Shown here piece after piece: positions 6,515 through 15,696 of a DNA stretch of 49,258 nucleotides (positions within the stretch are counted from its first letter, which is position 1; each line of letters starts with the position of its first letter). Below the pieces are notes generated by a model. The model was not told where the DNA came from, did not search any database, and was given only the letters and a program-made list of their open reading frames with translations. This DNA comes from an uncultured Lachnospiraceae bacterium (GTDB taxonomy: Bacteria > Bacillota > Clostridia > Lachnospirales > Lachnospiraceae): NCBI GenBank assembly GCA_910577105.1, contig CAJTMB010000025.1, positions 1-49,258 of the forward strand. The letters run 5' to 3'. The translations under genes were made by a program, and so were the position numbers.

Positions 6515-8233
6515 ATGAAAAAGGCGATACCGGTACTGGTTGCGATTGCATTGATTTTAATTATCGGAGGAGCGGCATTTGGCTCTATGCTGATAGAAAA
6601 GTATTCTTATTCCCATGAATATGCGGATTTGTATGAATATTTTCACATGATAAAGGAAGAGGAAGTGCCTGTTATTTTGCAGGATGAACTTTTGGAAGAA
6701 AAAGCGGTGATGGTGGATGGTGTCTGTTATTTTGATTTAGCTACTGTGCACCTGTATTTTAATGACCGCTTTTATATAGACGAAGTGGAACAACTCCTTT
6801 TGTATACTACGCCCGTGGACATTATCAGGGCCAATATCGGAGAGAGTGCCTATCAGGAGCAGGGGCAAACCACGGATGCCGGATACAGGTTGAGCTTTGC
6901 GAGAACGGAAGGCGAAGAAACGGTTTATTACATTGCAGTGGATTTTGTAAAAAGGTATACAAATTTTTCCTATGAAGTGTATGGAGACCCGTATCACATG
7001 CAGGTTTATACCGAATGGGAAGACAGACAGGTTGCGGATATCACAAAGGATACGGCAGTCAGGGTACTTGGGGGAGTAAAAAGCGATATTCTCAGGGAAG
7101 TGTCTGCCGCTGAAAAAGTAGTTATTTTGGAAAAAATGGAAACATGGTGTAAAGTAAAGACAGAAGATGCTTTTATCGGTTATGTTGAAAACAAATTTTT
7201 GGAAAATGAACGCACCGAGACCATGCAGCCCGTAACGGATTATACAGAACCGGAATATACCTCACTTACAAAGGAAGGAAAGGTCAGTTTAGGGTTCCAT
7301 GCAATATATGCGACTTCAGGTAACGGCACACTGGATGAAATGATTGGAGGGACAAAGGACTTGACAGTTATTGCCCCCACCTGGTTCAGCGTGATGGACA
7401 ATGAAGGCAATATCCGTAGTTTTGCGGAAGCATCTTATGTGCAGAGGGCTCATGCAAAGGGGATTGAAGTGTGGGGTGTTGTGGACGATTTTAATTATAA
7501 GGATACGTCCGGTACGGATGTGAATGTACCTGCGGTTCTGGCTGCGACCACGACAAGAACGGCATTAATCGACAGGATTATGGAAGCGGCCCTTAATTGT
7601 GGTATGGATGGCATTAACATTGACTTTGAAAATATTGACGGAGCTGCCGGGGAAGATTTTGTGCAATTTTTAAGGGAATTATCCATTAGATGCAGGGCAA
7701 ATAATCTGGTGCTGTCCGTTGACAATTATGTACCTTATAATTTTAATTCCCAGTATGATTTGGAAGAGCAGGGAGTTGTGGCGGATTATGTCATTATCAT
7801 GGCTTATGATGAGCATTGGGCGGGCAGCCAGGAAGCAGGTTCTGTTTCTTCCATCGGTTATGTGAGATACGGTATTGAAAAAACCTGTGAATATGTGCCT
7901 TCCGACAAAGTGATTGTGGCGCTTCCGTTTTATACCAGGTTGTGGAAGACAGTAGGAGCAGAGGTAACCAGTGAGGCATATCCCATGACAGGCACGGAGG
8001 CAGCCCTAACCGCTTACGGCATGGAAGCAGACTGGGATGAGGAGACAAGTCAGAATTATGCGGAAATTACGGTAGGGGATGCCTTCTATCAGATATGGAT
8101 TGAGGACCTGCAGTCGATGGGCGTAAAGCTGAATGTAATGCAGAATTATGACCTTGGCGGGGTGGCAGCATGGCGTCTGGGATACGAACCTGCCGCCGTA
8201 TGGGATTTGTTTAACGCTTACATGGCGCAATGA
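6515..8233 (+). CDS. Membrane-anchored GH18 glycosidase with SH3-like domain
   Basis: 572 residues. One N-terminal hydrophobic segment (about 4-24) anchors or exports it. Next come a region like the copper-amine-oxidase N-terminal fold (about 40-135), an SH3-like wall-binding segment (about 165-225) and a C-terminal glycosyl hydrolase 18 domain (about 250-572). The catalytic motif DGINIDFE spans 365-372, with Glu372 as probable acid. The architecture resembles YaaH/YdhD-type hydrolases that cut peptidoglycan, often in spores. The start at 6515 is chosen over an ATG at 6506 because GGAGG is only three bases from the latter. The amidase just downstream suggests a joint wall-remodelling role. 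Confidence 0.87.
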   Translation: MKKAIPVLVAIALILIIGGAAFGSMLIEKYSYSHEYADLYEYFHMIKEEEVPVILQDELLEEKAVMVDGVCYFDLATVHLYFNDRFYIDEVEQLLLYTTPVDIIRANIGESAYQEQGQTTDAGYRLSFARTEGEETVYYIAVDFVKRYTNFSYEVYGDPYHMQVYTEWEDRQVADITKDTAVRVLGGVKSDILREVSAAEKVVILEKMETWCKVKTEDAFIGYVENKFLENERTETMQPVTDYTEPEYTSLTKEGKVSLGFHAIYATSGNGTLDEMIGGTKDLTVIAPTWFSVMDNEGNIRSFAEASYVQRAHAKGIEVWGVVDDFNYKDTSGTDVNVPAVLAATTTRTALIDRIMEAALNCGMDGINIDFENIDGAAGEDFVQFLRELSIRCRANNLVLSVDNYVPYNFNSQYDLEEQGVVADYVIIMAYDEHWAGSQEAGSVSSIGYVRYGIEKTCEYVPSDKVIVALPFYTRLWKTVGAEVTSEAYPMTGTEAALTAYGMEADWDEETSQNYAEITVGDAFYQIWIEDLQSMGVKLNVMQNYDLGGVAAWRLGYEPAAVWDLFNAYMAQ

Positions 8234-8304
8234 TAAGATTCATGGCATAATAACCTGTAGTTTCACATATGTTTTGGTAAGTGTGGAATGGACCGGATAT
8301 TTGT

Positions 8305-9006
8305 ATGAATCGAAAACAGTATATGGTAATGGGAGCGGTTGCTGTGCTTGTCCTGATTAGCGCGGTATCCGTGTTTTGGAGAAAGGAAACACGCAAAACG
8401 GCGGGCACTGCGGTGGCGGAAGAAGGTCCCTGTGTGGTGCTGGATGCGGGGCATGGCGGTAGTGACCCTGGCAAGGTAGGCATAAACGGCGCGCTGGAAA
8501 AGGATTTGAATCTGGAAATTACCCTGTTGGTCAAAAAATATCTGGAAGCAAGTGACGTCAGGGTTGTGATGACACGGGATAGTGATGAAGGCCTGTATGA
8601 CGAGGATGCTTCCAATAAAAAAGTACAGGATATGAAACGCCGCATCAGCATTATTGAGGAAACAAATCCGGATTTAACGGTAAGCATACACCAAAACAGC
8701 TATCAGGAAGAGTATGTACACGGTGCGCAGGTGTTTTATTATACCGGAAGCAGTGAAGGAAAAGAACTTGCTGAAAAGATACAGAATCGATTGATTGCCG
8801 GAGTGGATTCGGAGAACAACCGTCAGGTGAAGGCCAATAACAGTTATTACCTGCTGAAAAAGACCCCGACACCCATTGTCATCGTAGAGTGCGGTTTCTT
8901 ATCAAACCGGGAGGAAGCGGAAAAACTCTGTACAAAAGAATATCAGGAAAAACTGGCGTGGGAAATTCATTTGGGAATTATACAGTATTTAAACGGAGCG
9001 GACTAA
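8305..9006 (+). CDS. N-acetylmuramoyl-L-alanine amidase (Amidase_3)
   Basis: 233 residues: an N-terminal hydrophobic segment (about 8-26), then a zinc amidase domain. The metal and catalytic residues are visible: the His of VVLDAGHGG, the Glu of ALEKDLNLE, the His of SIHQNS and the Glu of VIVECGF. It cleaves the bond between muramic acid and L-alanine in peptidoglycan. The family includes CwlD, which acts in spore cortex formation; whether this is CwlD is not decided. The ATG at 8305 directly precedes the hydrophobic segment; a GTG at 8281 is possible, and neither has a strong ribosome site. It lies 71 nt after the GH18 gene. Confidence 0.9.
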   Translation: MNRKQYMVMGAVAVLVLISAVSVFWRKETRKTAGTAVAEEGPCVVLDAGHGGSDPGKVGINGALEKDLNLEITLLVKKYLEASDVRVVMTRDSDEGLYDEDASNKKVQDMKRRISIIEETNPDLTVSIHQNSYQEEYVHGAQVFYYTGSSEGKELAEKIQNRLIAGVDSENNRQVKANNSYYLLKKTPTPIVIVECGFLSNREEAEKLCTKEYQEKLAWEIHLGIIQYLNGAD

Positions 9007-9035
9007 GTGTCTGCTCTTTTTCTAGGCACCGGTAA

Positions 9036-9064
9036 TTGAATTGGACCGGTGCCTGTGATATACT
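9036..9064 (+). promoter_or_regulatory. yqeY promoter overlapping a perfect palindrome
   Basis: TTGAAT (9036-9041), 17-bp spacer and TATACT (9059-9064). The inverted repeat AGGCACCGGT (9024-9033) / ACCGGTGCCT (9045-9054) overlaps it and has no T run after it, so it is more likely an operator or regulatory hairpin than a terminator. Confidence 0.65.
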
Positions 9065-9103
9065 GTAGCAACAGAATCAGTAATGCAGACAAGGAGGAAC
9101 CAT

Positions 9104-9541
9104 ATGGAATTAGAACAGTTGAGGGCAGATATGATTGCGGCGATGAAGGCAAGGGATAAGGCCAGGAAGGATTCTATTTCCGCACTGGTATCAGCCGTGA
9201 AAAAGGCGGGCATTGATGCAGGGTGCAGGGAGGATATTCCCACTGAGCTTGTGGATAAGGTGATTTTGAAGGAGTTGAAGACAGTAAAAGAGCAGATTGA
9301 TACCTGTCCGGCAGAGCGGGAGGACTTGCGGGCAGAATATCAGGCGCGTTACGATGTCATTGCGGAGTACGCGCCCCGGATGATGCCGGCAGAGGAAGTT
9401 ACTTCTTATATTAAAGAGCATTTTGCCGAAGAACTGGCAACGAAAAATAAGGGACTGATTATGAAAGCAGTCATGGGAGCCCTGAAAGGGAAGGCTGACG
9501 GAAAGGTAATCAACGAAGCAGTAGCGGCATTGTGCAGATAG
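9104..9541 (+). CDS. yqeY: GatB/YqeY domain protein
   Basis: 145 residues. The sequence ADMIAAMKARDKARKDSISA, the middle helices and GLIMKAVMGALKGKADGKVI match the YqeY family, which resembles the tail domain of the amidotransferase GatB that contacts tRNA. Its own role is not settled. AAGGAGG precedes the ATG at 9104; an earlier in-frame ATG at 9083 is ignored for that reason. It is 18 nt from sua5. Confidence 0.92.
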   Translation: MELEQLRADMIAAMKARDKARKDSISALVSAVKKAGIDAGCREDIPTELVDKVILKELKTVKEQIDTCPAEREDLRAEYQARYDVIAEYAPRMMPAEEVTSYIKEHFAEELATKNKGLIMKAVMGALKGKADGKVINEAVAALCR

Positions 9542-9559
9542 ATAAGGAAACGGGTCAAA

Positions 9560-10627
9560 ATGATGGAAACAAAAGTGATAACATGCATGGAAACGGATGA
9601 TATGGATTGTCTGGCGGAGGCAGGAGAAATACTGAAAAAGGGCGGACTGGTGGCATTTCCCACGGAAACGGTTTACGGACTGGGAGGGGACGCCATGAAT
9701 CCCTCTTCTTCCAGAAAAATATACGCCGCCAAGGGCAGGCCTGCAGATAATCCCCTCATTGTGCATATTTGCCGGTGGGAAGACATTTATCAAGTAGTTT
9801 CGGGTAACATTTCATGCAGGCAGGCTCTTGTCAATGCCAAAAAACTGGCGGACGCTTTCTGGCCGGGCCCACTTACCATGATATTACCAAAATCACCGAC
9901 AATTCCCTATGAAACCACAGGAGGGCTTGATACTGTGGCCGTTCGTTTTCCTTCCCACAAAACGGCGCTTGCGCTGATAGACAGGGCAGGAGGTTTTGTG
10001 GCGGCGCCCAGCGCCAATACCTCCGGCAAACCAAGTCCCACGCTGGCAAAACATGTTCTGGAAGATATGAACGGCCGCATTGACATGGTCATTGACGGGG
10101 GAGCCGTGGGAATCGGGCTGGAATCCACAATTGTGGATTTGACAGTTGAACCGCCGGAAATTTTGAGACCGGGTTTTGTGACCTGTAAGATGCTTGAGGA
10201 AGTGCTGGGCAGCGTAGAAACAGATGCTGCCATATTGGAGGATGCCAAAGGACTGGCCCCAAAAGCGCCGGGGATGAAATACAGGCATTATGCTCCAAAA
10301 GGAGAACTGACAATTGTGTCAGGAAACAGGGATAAAGTGATTTCTTATATTAATTCAAAAATAAAAGAAGAAAAGCTGCAAGGCAGGAAAACAGGGGTAA
10401 TCGGAACGGTGGAATCAGTCGGCAAGTACTGTGCCGACGTGATAAAATCTGCCGGTAGCAGGGAGGATGAGTTATCGGCGGCAAAGCGGCTGTACGGCAT
10501 ACTCCGGGAATTTGACGAGGAAAACGTGGAGGTTATGTATTCGGAGGCTTTTGCAGAAAGCGGCATCGGACAGGCAGTGATGAACCGATTGTTAAAGGCG
10601 GCCGGCCATCATGTAGTAAAACTTTAA
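9560..10627 (+). CDS. L-threonylcarbamoyladenylate synthase (Sua5 type)
   Basis: 355 residues. The enzyme makes threonylcarbamoyl-AMP from threonine, bicarbonate and ATP for the t6A modification of ANN-decoding tRNAs. The YrdC-like domain (about 15-205) has PTETVYGLGG, KGRPADNPLIVH and APSANTSGKPSPT. A linker with APGMKYRHYAPKGEL leads to the C-terminal Sua5 domain (about 240-355), which makes it the long Sua5 (YwlC) form rather than short TsaC. It is cotranscribed with yqeY. The ATG at 9560 is followed at once by a second ATG; the exact start is uncertain by one codon. Confidence 0.95.
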   Translation: MMETKVITCMETDDMDCLAEAGEILKKGGLVAFPTETVYGLGGDAMNPSSSRKIYAAKGRPADNPLIVHICRWEDIYQVVSGNISCRQALVNAKKLADAFWPGPLTMILPKSPTIPYETTGGLDTVAVRFPSHKTALALIDRAGGFVAAPSANTSGKPSPTLAKHVLEDMNGRIDMVIDGGAVGIGLESTIVDLTVEPPEILRPGFVTCKMLEEVLGSVETDAAILEDAKGLAPKAPGMKYRHYAPKGELTIVSGNRDKVISYINSKIKEEKLQGRKTGVIGTVESVGKYCADVIKSAGSREDELSAAKRLYGILREFDEENVEVMYSEAFAESGIGQAVMNRLLKAAGHHVVKL

Positions 10628-10677
10628 AATGCTATAAAAAACAGGGAAACGCATATGCGATATGCGGAGGGATAAAG

Positions 10678-13600
10678 ATGAAAGATAAACAGAGGCAGAT
10701 TGGCAGGTTTGCTTTGGTTGTTTGTGTGGGAACTCTTTTAAATTGTATCGGGCGGTATACGGCTTATGGGATGCAGCTCCCCCTGTGGCTGGATACGGTA
10801 GGCACATGCCTGGCGGCTTATTTTACCAACATTTACGGAGCTGTAGCGGCAGCTGTCCTGACAAATTTTTTTACGGGGGTCTTCAATCCTGTTGCTTTTG
10901 CTTATATGGCAGTAGGGATTCTCGTAGCTGTTTTACTGCGGTTTTTTGTGAAGAAGGGTTATCTGGAAGAATTGACTCCGGCGATGATGTGCAGTTTCGG
11001 TATCGGTGTACTGGCAGTGGCGGCGTCCATGCCTGTTGATATGCTCTTGCAGCAGGGACATACCGGTAACGCATGGGGGGACGCCCTGTATGACATGTTG
11101 CGGTTTCATGGTTTTCCGGATTTTGTCTGTACACTGGCAGATGAGTGTATTGTAAATATCATTGATAAGCAGTTTTGTGTGTTTTTGGGATTTTTGATTA
11201 TTGTTTTGATAAAAAAAAGGCGTCGCAGACTGCTTACCTGTCTGCTTGCGCTGCTGCTTGCAGCAGGTATGGTTTGCCCGGCGCTGACATTGACAGCGGC
11301 TGAAGAAGAGCCCTATATAAAATTTCAGGATTATGTAAAAACCATATATAACAATACAAACGGACTGCCATCCTCTGAAGCCAATGCCATAGTGGAAACC
11401 GAAGACGGCTATATCTGGATAGGCGGTTATGCGGGACTGTGCCGTTATGACGGAACCCGGTTTGAATATATTACGGAGGGCGGGCTGTCCAATGTAACGG
11501 CCATGGCTGAGGATGGGCAGGGACGTCTGTGGATTGGAACCAATGACAGGGGAATCGCTGTCTATGATAAGGGGGAATTTTTCTTTATTTCAAAAGAAGA
11601 CGGACTTCCTGCTAATTCCATTCGGACATTGCTGGCAGGAAAGGACGGGGAAGTGTATGTGGGAACAACAGAAGAACTTGCTAAAATCGATAATGATTTT
11701 CAGGTTACGGTTTTAGAGGAGAACCTGTACGGAATTACCAGCCTGACAATCGATGAGGAGGGCAGGATAGCGGGTGTTGACAACAGCGGCATGCTTTTTG
11801 TCATGAAGAATGACAAAGTGTTATGCAGGCAGAGGGGAGAAGGCGTTATCTATTATACGGTGTCAGCTGTCGGGGATTCTTTTTATGTGGGAACCACGGA
11901 TGGGATACTGCTCAGGATGCAGTACAGCGAGCAAAATCTGGAGACAGCAGACAAAATCTCCAGCAAGTCTATTTCCAACATTACCCAGATAAGGCAGGAC
12001 GGGAATGGTGTACTCTGGTTATGCGGTGACAGCGGACTGGGGTATCTGAATGATAAGAAGCAGGTGGTAATTTTAAATTATACCGGATTTAACAGTTCGT
12101 TGGAGGGAATGATACAGGATTACGAGGGGAATTATTGGTTTGCCTCTTCCAGGTTTGGCGTCATGCGTCTGAGCAGGAATGCTTTTTCCAATGTATATGA
12201 GAATGCCGGTTTAAACGGTGGAGTGGTGAATGCAGTTGCCGGTTTTCAGGGAAAGCTTTATTGCGGTACGGATAGCGGGCTGGATATTATTGACCCGGTT
12301 ACTTATGAAACGGTAGAAAACGAACTGACCGGGCGTATCGGGGACACAAGGGTGCGCTGCCTGATGAAGGACTCCCAAAACAGATTGTGGATTTGCTGTT
12401 ATGGAGGGGAAGGCCTTCTGTGTTATGACGAAGACAAAACGGTTTCGGTCTACTCGGAATCGGAAAACAATGCGGCAGGGGAACGATTTCGATGTCTGCT
12501 GGAGCTAAAAGACGGCACCATGGCGGCAGGGAGCAGCGAAGGGATTACTTTTATCCGTGACGGAAAAGTAACGGGGACTCTGACGAAACAGGACGGACTT
12601 CCCATTACCCAGATATTGTGTCTTGCGCAGGGTGAGGACGGAACGGTTTACGCGGGCAGTGACGGAGCCGGAATCTATGTTATCCGGGATGGGGAGTTAA
12701 AAGAAATCCTTACGGAAGAACAGGGGCTGAGTTCTTTGATTATTCTGCGGATGACGCCCTGCCGGGGAGGCTGGTTTGTGGTAACCAGTAATTCGCTGAG
12801 CTATATGGAGGGTAATGTAATAAGGAAAATAGAAAAGTTTCCTTATTTTAACAATTTTGATATTCAGATTCACGACGACAAGGCGTGGATACTGTCAAGC
12901 CGGGGCATCTTTGTGGCGGATGTTGAAAATCTGCTGCAGGATGACGAATTAAAATTCCGGCTTTACGATACCAATAACGGGCTTTTAAATTCCGTTACCG
13001 CCAACGCATGGGTTTATGTGGATGAGGATGATTATTTGTATATACCCACCAACAGCGGGGTGGAAAAAATCAATATGTCATCGGACAATACCTTTGCCGG
13101 GGAATATAAAATTCAGATTGGCAGGTTTACGGCGGATGGGGAGAAGGTTCCGTTTGAGGACGGCGTATTCCGGATTGGCCCTGAGGTAAACAGGATATCC
13201 ATTGTACCGTCCATCTGCAATTATATGCTGAATGATTTAAAAGTCTGTGCTTATGTGGAAGGTCTTGACGTAAATCCCGTTATCGTAAGACAGAGTACGC
13301 TAGACACTCTGACCTATACCAATGTGCCCTATGGAACATATACCCTGCATATACAGATTTATGATGAAAATGAAGAGGTTCTGATTCAGGAAGCTGTTTA
13401 TACCATAGAAAAACAGGCACAGATGTGGGAAAAGACCTCTTTTAAGGTTTATCTGTTTTTCGTCCTGATATGGACAATATCGTTTGCCTCCTGGGTGGTT
13501 AACAGCCTCCGGCATATCATGAGGCACAGGAAAGAACTGGTAACCATGCGTGCGGAACTGGAAAAGCGGGTGGAGGAACAGACTGCCGAGATTCGGGAGC

Positions 13601-14250
13601 AGTCCTTAAAAATGAATGCCATGCAGTGGGGTGTCATTGAAAGCATGGCGGTGCTGATTGAGAGCAGGGACGGCAATACGGGAGAACATGTAAAACACAC
13701 AAGGGTGTATGCAAAACTGCTGGCATCAAAAATGCTGCAGCAGGGCATGTATCCTGAAGTGATTACAGAACGTTTTGTGCAGACATTTGCAGAGGCAGCC
13801 CCGCTTCACGATGTGGGAAAAATCAAAATTTCGGATGTGATATTAAATAAACCGGAGCAGTTGTCCGCAGAAGAATATGAAATCATGAAAACACATACCG
13901 TTCTGGGCGGGGAGATTGTAAGCGATATTCTGGGAGAAGACGCGGACCCTTTTCTTTTGCAGATGGCAACGGATGTCGCAGTGTATCATCATGAGCGATG
14001 GGACGGGAAAGGGTATCCGTATGGAATAAAAGAAAGGGATATTCCGCTGGCAGCCAGAATCATGGCGGTGGCGGACGTGTTTGATGCCCTGACTTCCGAA
14101 CGGGTATATAAAGCCGCCATGTCCGTAGAAGAAGGACTTGCCAGAATAGAAAGCTATGCGGGCAGTTATTTTGAACCGGAAATAGCGCAGGTGTTTCTGG
14201 AACTGAAATCCGAAATACAGGAGTACATCCGGCAAAACCAGACTACATAA
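10678..14250 (+). CDS. Membrane sensor: ECF-like domain, beta-propellers, HD-GYP phosphodiesterase
   Basis: 1190 residues. Residues 1-180 are polytopic and resemble ECF-transporter substrate-binding or MASE-type membrane domains. A hydrophobic segment (about 182-205) leads to a large extracytoplasmic region of two-component-regulator propeller repeats (about 212-820; for example DGYIWIGGYAGL, QGRLWIGTND, GTVYAGSDGAGI), then a Y_Y_Y-like domain (about 840-905). A transmembrane helix (about 922-943) and a coiled coil lead to a cytoplasmic HD-GYP domain (about 978-1180) with His1044-Asp1045 and Gly1112-Tyr-Pro1114, which should hydrolyse cyclic di-GMP. The probable role is to couple an external, perhaps glycan, signal to c-di-GMP turnover. 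GGAGG precedes the ATG. Confidence 0.88.
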   Translation: MKDKQRQIGRFALVVCVGTLLNCIGRYTAYGMQLPLWLDTVGTCLAAYFTNIYGAVAAAVLTNFFTGVFNPVAFAYMAVGILVAVLLRFFVKKGYLEELTPAMMCSFGIGVLAVAASMPVDMLLQQGHTGNAWGDALYDMLRFHGFPDFVCTLADECIVNIIDKQFCVFLGFLIIVLIKKRRRRLLTCLLALLLAAGMVCPALTLTAAEEEPYIKFQDYVKTIYNNTNGLPSSEANAIVETEDGYIWIGGYAGLCRYDGTRFEYITEGGLSNVTAMAEDGQGRLWIGTNDRGIAVYDKGEFFFISKEDGLPANSIRTLLAGKDGEVYVGTTEELAKIDNDFQVTVLEENLYGITSLTIDEEGRIAGVDNSGMLFVMKNDKVLCRQRGEGVIYYTVSAVGDSFYVGTTDGILLRMQYSEQNLETADKISSKSISNITQIRQDGNGVLWLCGDSGLGYLNDKKQVVILNYTGFNSSLEGMIQDYEGNYWFASSRFGVMRLSRNAFSNVYENAGLNGGVVNAVAGFQGKLYCGTDSGLDIIDPVTYETVENELTGRIGDTRVRCLMKDSQNRLWICCYGGEGLLCYDEDKTVSVYSESENNAAGERFRCLLELKDGTMAAGSSEGITFIRDGKVTGTLTKQDGLPITQILCLAQGEDGTVYAGSDGAGIYVIRDGELKEILTEEQGLSSLIILRMTPCRGGWFVVTSNSLSYMEGNVIRKIEKFPYFNNFDIQIHDDKAWILSSRGIFVADVENLLQDDELKFRLYDTNNGLLNSVTANAWVYVDEDDYLYIPTNSGVEKINMSSDNTFAGEYKIQIGRFTADGEKVPFEDGVFRIGPEVNRISIVPSICNYMLNDLKVCAYVEGLDVNPVIVRQSTLDTLTYTNVPYGTYTLHIQIYDENEEVLIQEAVYTIEKQAQMWEKTSFKVYLFFVLIWTISFASWVVNSLRHIMRHRKELVTMRAELEKRVEEQTAEIREQSLKMNAMQWGVIESMAVLIESRDGNTGEHVKHTRVYAKLLASKMLQQGMYPEVITERFVQTFAEAAPLHDVGKIKISDVILNKPEQLSAEEYEIMKTHTVLGGEIVSDILGEDADPFLLQMATDVAVYHHERWDGKGYPYGIKERDIPLAARIMAVADVFDALTSERVYKAAMSVEEGLARIESYAGSYFEPEIAQVFLELKSEIQEYIRQNQTT

Positions 14251-14261
14251 CCGAAAGACGG

Positions 14262-14445
14262 GTCTCCGTATCCTGCATGGCGTCCGCCCGGGAAGACATT
14301 TGTTCCAACAGGACGCGTTTCACTCGGGTAAAAACACAGCGGTACATAAGAGGTTATAAGACAACCTCTAAGTACCGGTGTTTTTACACGGTCCTTTATG
14401 GAATCAAATGTCTTCCCGGGCGGACGCCATGCAGGATACGGAGAC
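14262..14445 (+). repeat. Long hairpin repeat, copy 2 (best-formed)
   Basis: Arms of 41 nt at 14262-14302 and 14405-14445 are perfect inverted complements. The core is fully paired: TAAAAACAC (14329-14337) with GTGTTTTTA (14378-14386), CGGTAC (14340-14345) with GTACCG (14372-14377), and GAGGTT (14350-14355) with AACCTC (14363-14368). The conserved internal-loop blocks TTCCAACAGGAC, CACTCGGG, CACGGTCC and TTTATGGAAT are present. It starts 12 bp after the HD-GYP stop and ends 16 bp before the upp -35. Confidence 0.93.
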
Positions 14446-14461
14446 TCATAGAGCACAAAAC

Positions 14462-14490
14462 TTGTGGTTTACGGATGGTTGTGTTATACT
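14462..14490 (+). promoter_or_regulatory. upp promoter
   Basis: TTGTGG (14462-14467), 17-bp spacer and TATACT (14485-14490). The transcript would start about 45 nt before upp. Confidence 0.75.
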
Positions 14491-14542
14491 GATGCACATA
14501 AGGGGTTAAAACACATTACAGAGAAAATATGGAGGTATTAAA

Positions 14543-15172
14543 ATGGCAAAGACGACGATTATGAATCATCCTTTGATTCAGCATAAAATCGGATATATCA
14601 GAAGAAAGGAAACGGGTACAAAGGATTTCAGGCAGACTATCAGTGAAATAGCCATGCTAATCTGTTATGAAGCGACAAGGGATTTGCAGCTATCCGATGT
14701 GGAAATTGAAACGCCTATCTGCGTTACCACAGCAAAGGAATTAAAGGGAAAAAAGATGGCTATCGTCCCGATACTGCGTGCGGGACTGGGCATGGTGGAC
14801 GGTGTGTTACAGTTGATTCCGGCGGCGAAGGTTGGTCATATCGGGCTTTATCGCGACCCTGAAACCTTAAATCCGGTAGAATATTATTGCAAGCTTCCCG
14901 CCGATTGTGCGGAAAGGGAGGTTTTTGTACTGGACCCCATGCTTGCGACGGGCGGTTCTTCTGTTGCGGCAATCCAGATGCTCAAGGACAGGGGCTGCAA
15001 GAAGATTCATTTTATGTGCATTATCGCTGCCCCGGAGGGAATTGCAAAAATGGAAGAGGCACATCCGGATGTGGATATGTATATCGGTGCGCTGGATGAA
15101 AAACTGAATGACCACGGTTATATTGTGCCGGGCCTGGGAGATGCAGGCGACAGAATCTTCGGCACGAAATAA
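14543..15172 (+). CDS. upp: Uracil phosphoribosyltransferase
   Basis: 209 residues, the normal length. It converts uracil and PRPP to UMP in pyrimidine salvage. The PRPP-binding motif VLDPMLATGGSS is clear, as are MNHPLIQHKIGYIRRKETGT at the start and the uracil-binding GYIVPGLGDAGDR near the end. GGAGG lies before the ATG. It is 12 nt upstream of the dCMP deaminase gene, so the two form a pyrimidine pair. Confidence 0.98.
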   Translation: MAKTTIMNHPLIQHKIGYIRRKETGTKDFRQTISEIAMLICYEATRDLQLSDVEIETPICVTTAKELKGKKMAIVPILRAGLGMVDGVLQLIPAAKVGHIGLYRDPETLNPVEYYCKLPADCAEREVFVLDPMLATGGSSVAAIQMLKDRGCKKIHFMCIIAAPEGIAKMEEAHPDVDMYIGALDEKLNDHGYIVPGLGDAGDRIFGTK

Positions 15173-15184
15173 CGGGGGTGTGTT

Positions 15185-15676
15185 ATGGCGAAAATTAGCA
15201 AAAGACAGGATTATATCAGCTGGGATGAATATTTTATGGGAATAGCCCATCTGTCGGGGATGCGCTCCAAGGACCCCAATACACAGGTGGGTGCGTGTAT
15301 CGTCAGCAATGACAATAAGATATTGTCTATGGGATATAACGGATTTCCCATAGGATGTTCCGACGATGAATTTCCCTGGGACAGGGAGGGAGAAGGCCCG
15401 GATACCAAGTATCCGTATGTAACACATGCTGAGATGAACGCCATTTTGAATTACAGGGGAGGTTCCCTTGAGGGGACAAAACTGTATGTATCCTTGTTTC
15501 CCTGCAATGAGTGCACAAAGGCGATTATTCAGGCAGGAATCAAAAAGATAGTTTACGATAGCGACAAGTATGCACAAAGTTCTTCCACGGTTGCAGCAAA
15601 GAGGATGCTTGATGCGGCAGGTGTCTGTTATGAGCAGTATTGTAAGAGCGGCAAAAAAATAGAATTGGATGTCTGA
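15185..15676 (+). CDS. Deoxycytidylate deaminase (ComEB type)
   Basis: 163 residues. It deaminates dCMP to dUMP, feeding dTMP synthesis. The zinc site is the His of THAEMNAI and the cysteines of PCNEC; the Glu of HAE is the proton shuttle. The N-terminus ISWDEYFMGIAHLSGMRSKD and MGYNGFPIGCSDD are typical of dCMP deaminases. GGGGGTGT before the ATG acts as ribosome site. It is cotranscribed with upp and overlaps the leader of the wall hydrolase that follows. Confidence 0.95.
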   Translation: MAKISKRQDYISWDEYFMGIAHLSGMRSKDPNTQVGACIVSNDNKILSMGYNGFPIGCSDDEFPWDREGEGPDTKYPYVTHAEMNAILNYRGGSLEGTKLYVSLFPCNECTKAIIQAGIKKIVYDSDKYAQSSSTVAAKRMLDAAGVCYEQYCKSGKKIELDV

Positions 15677-15696
15677 GAAAGGTGAGGAAAGGTTAC

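Noticed and set aside
9024..9054. 10-bp palindrome as a terminator after the amidase gene
   Set aside because: No T run on either strand, and it overlaps a good yqeY promoter.
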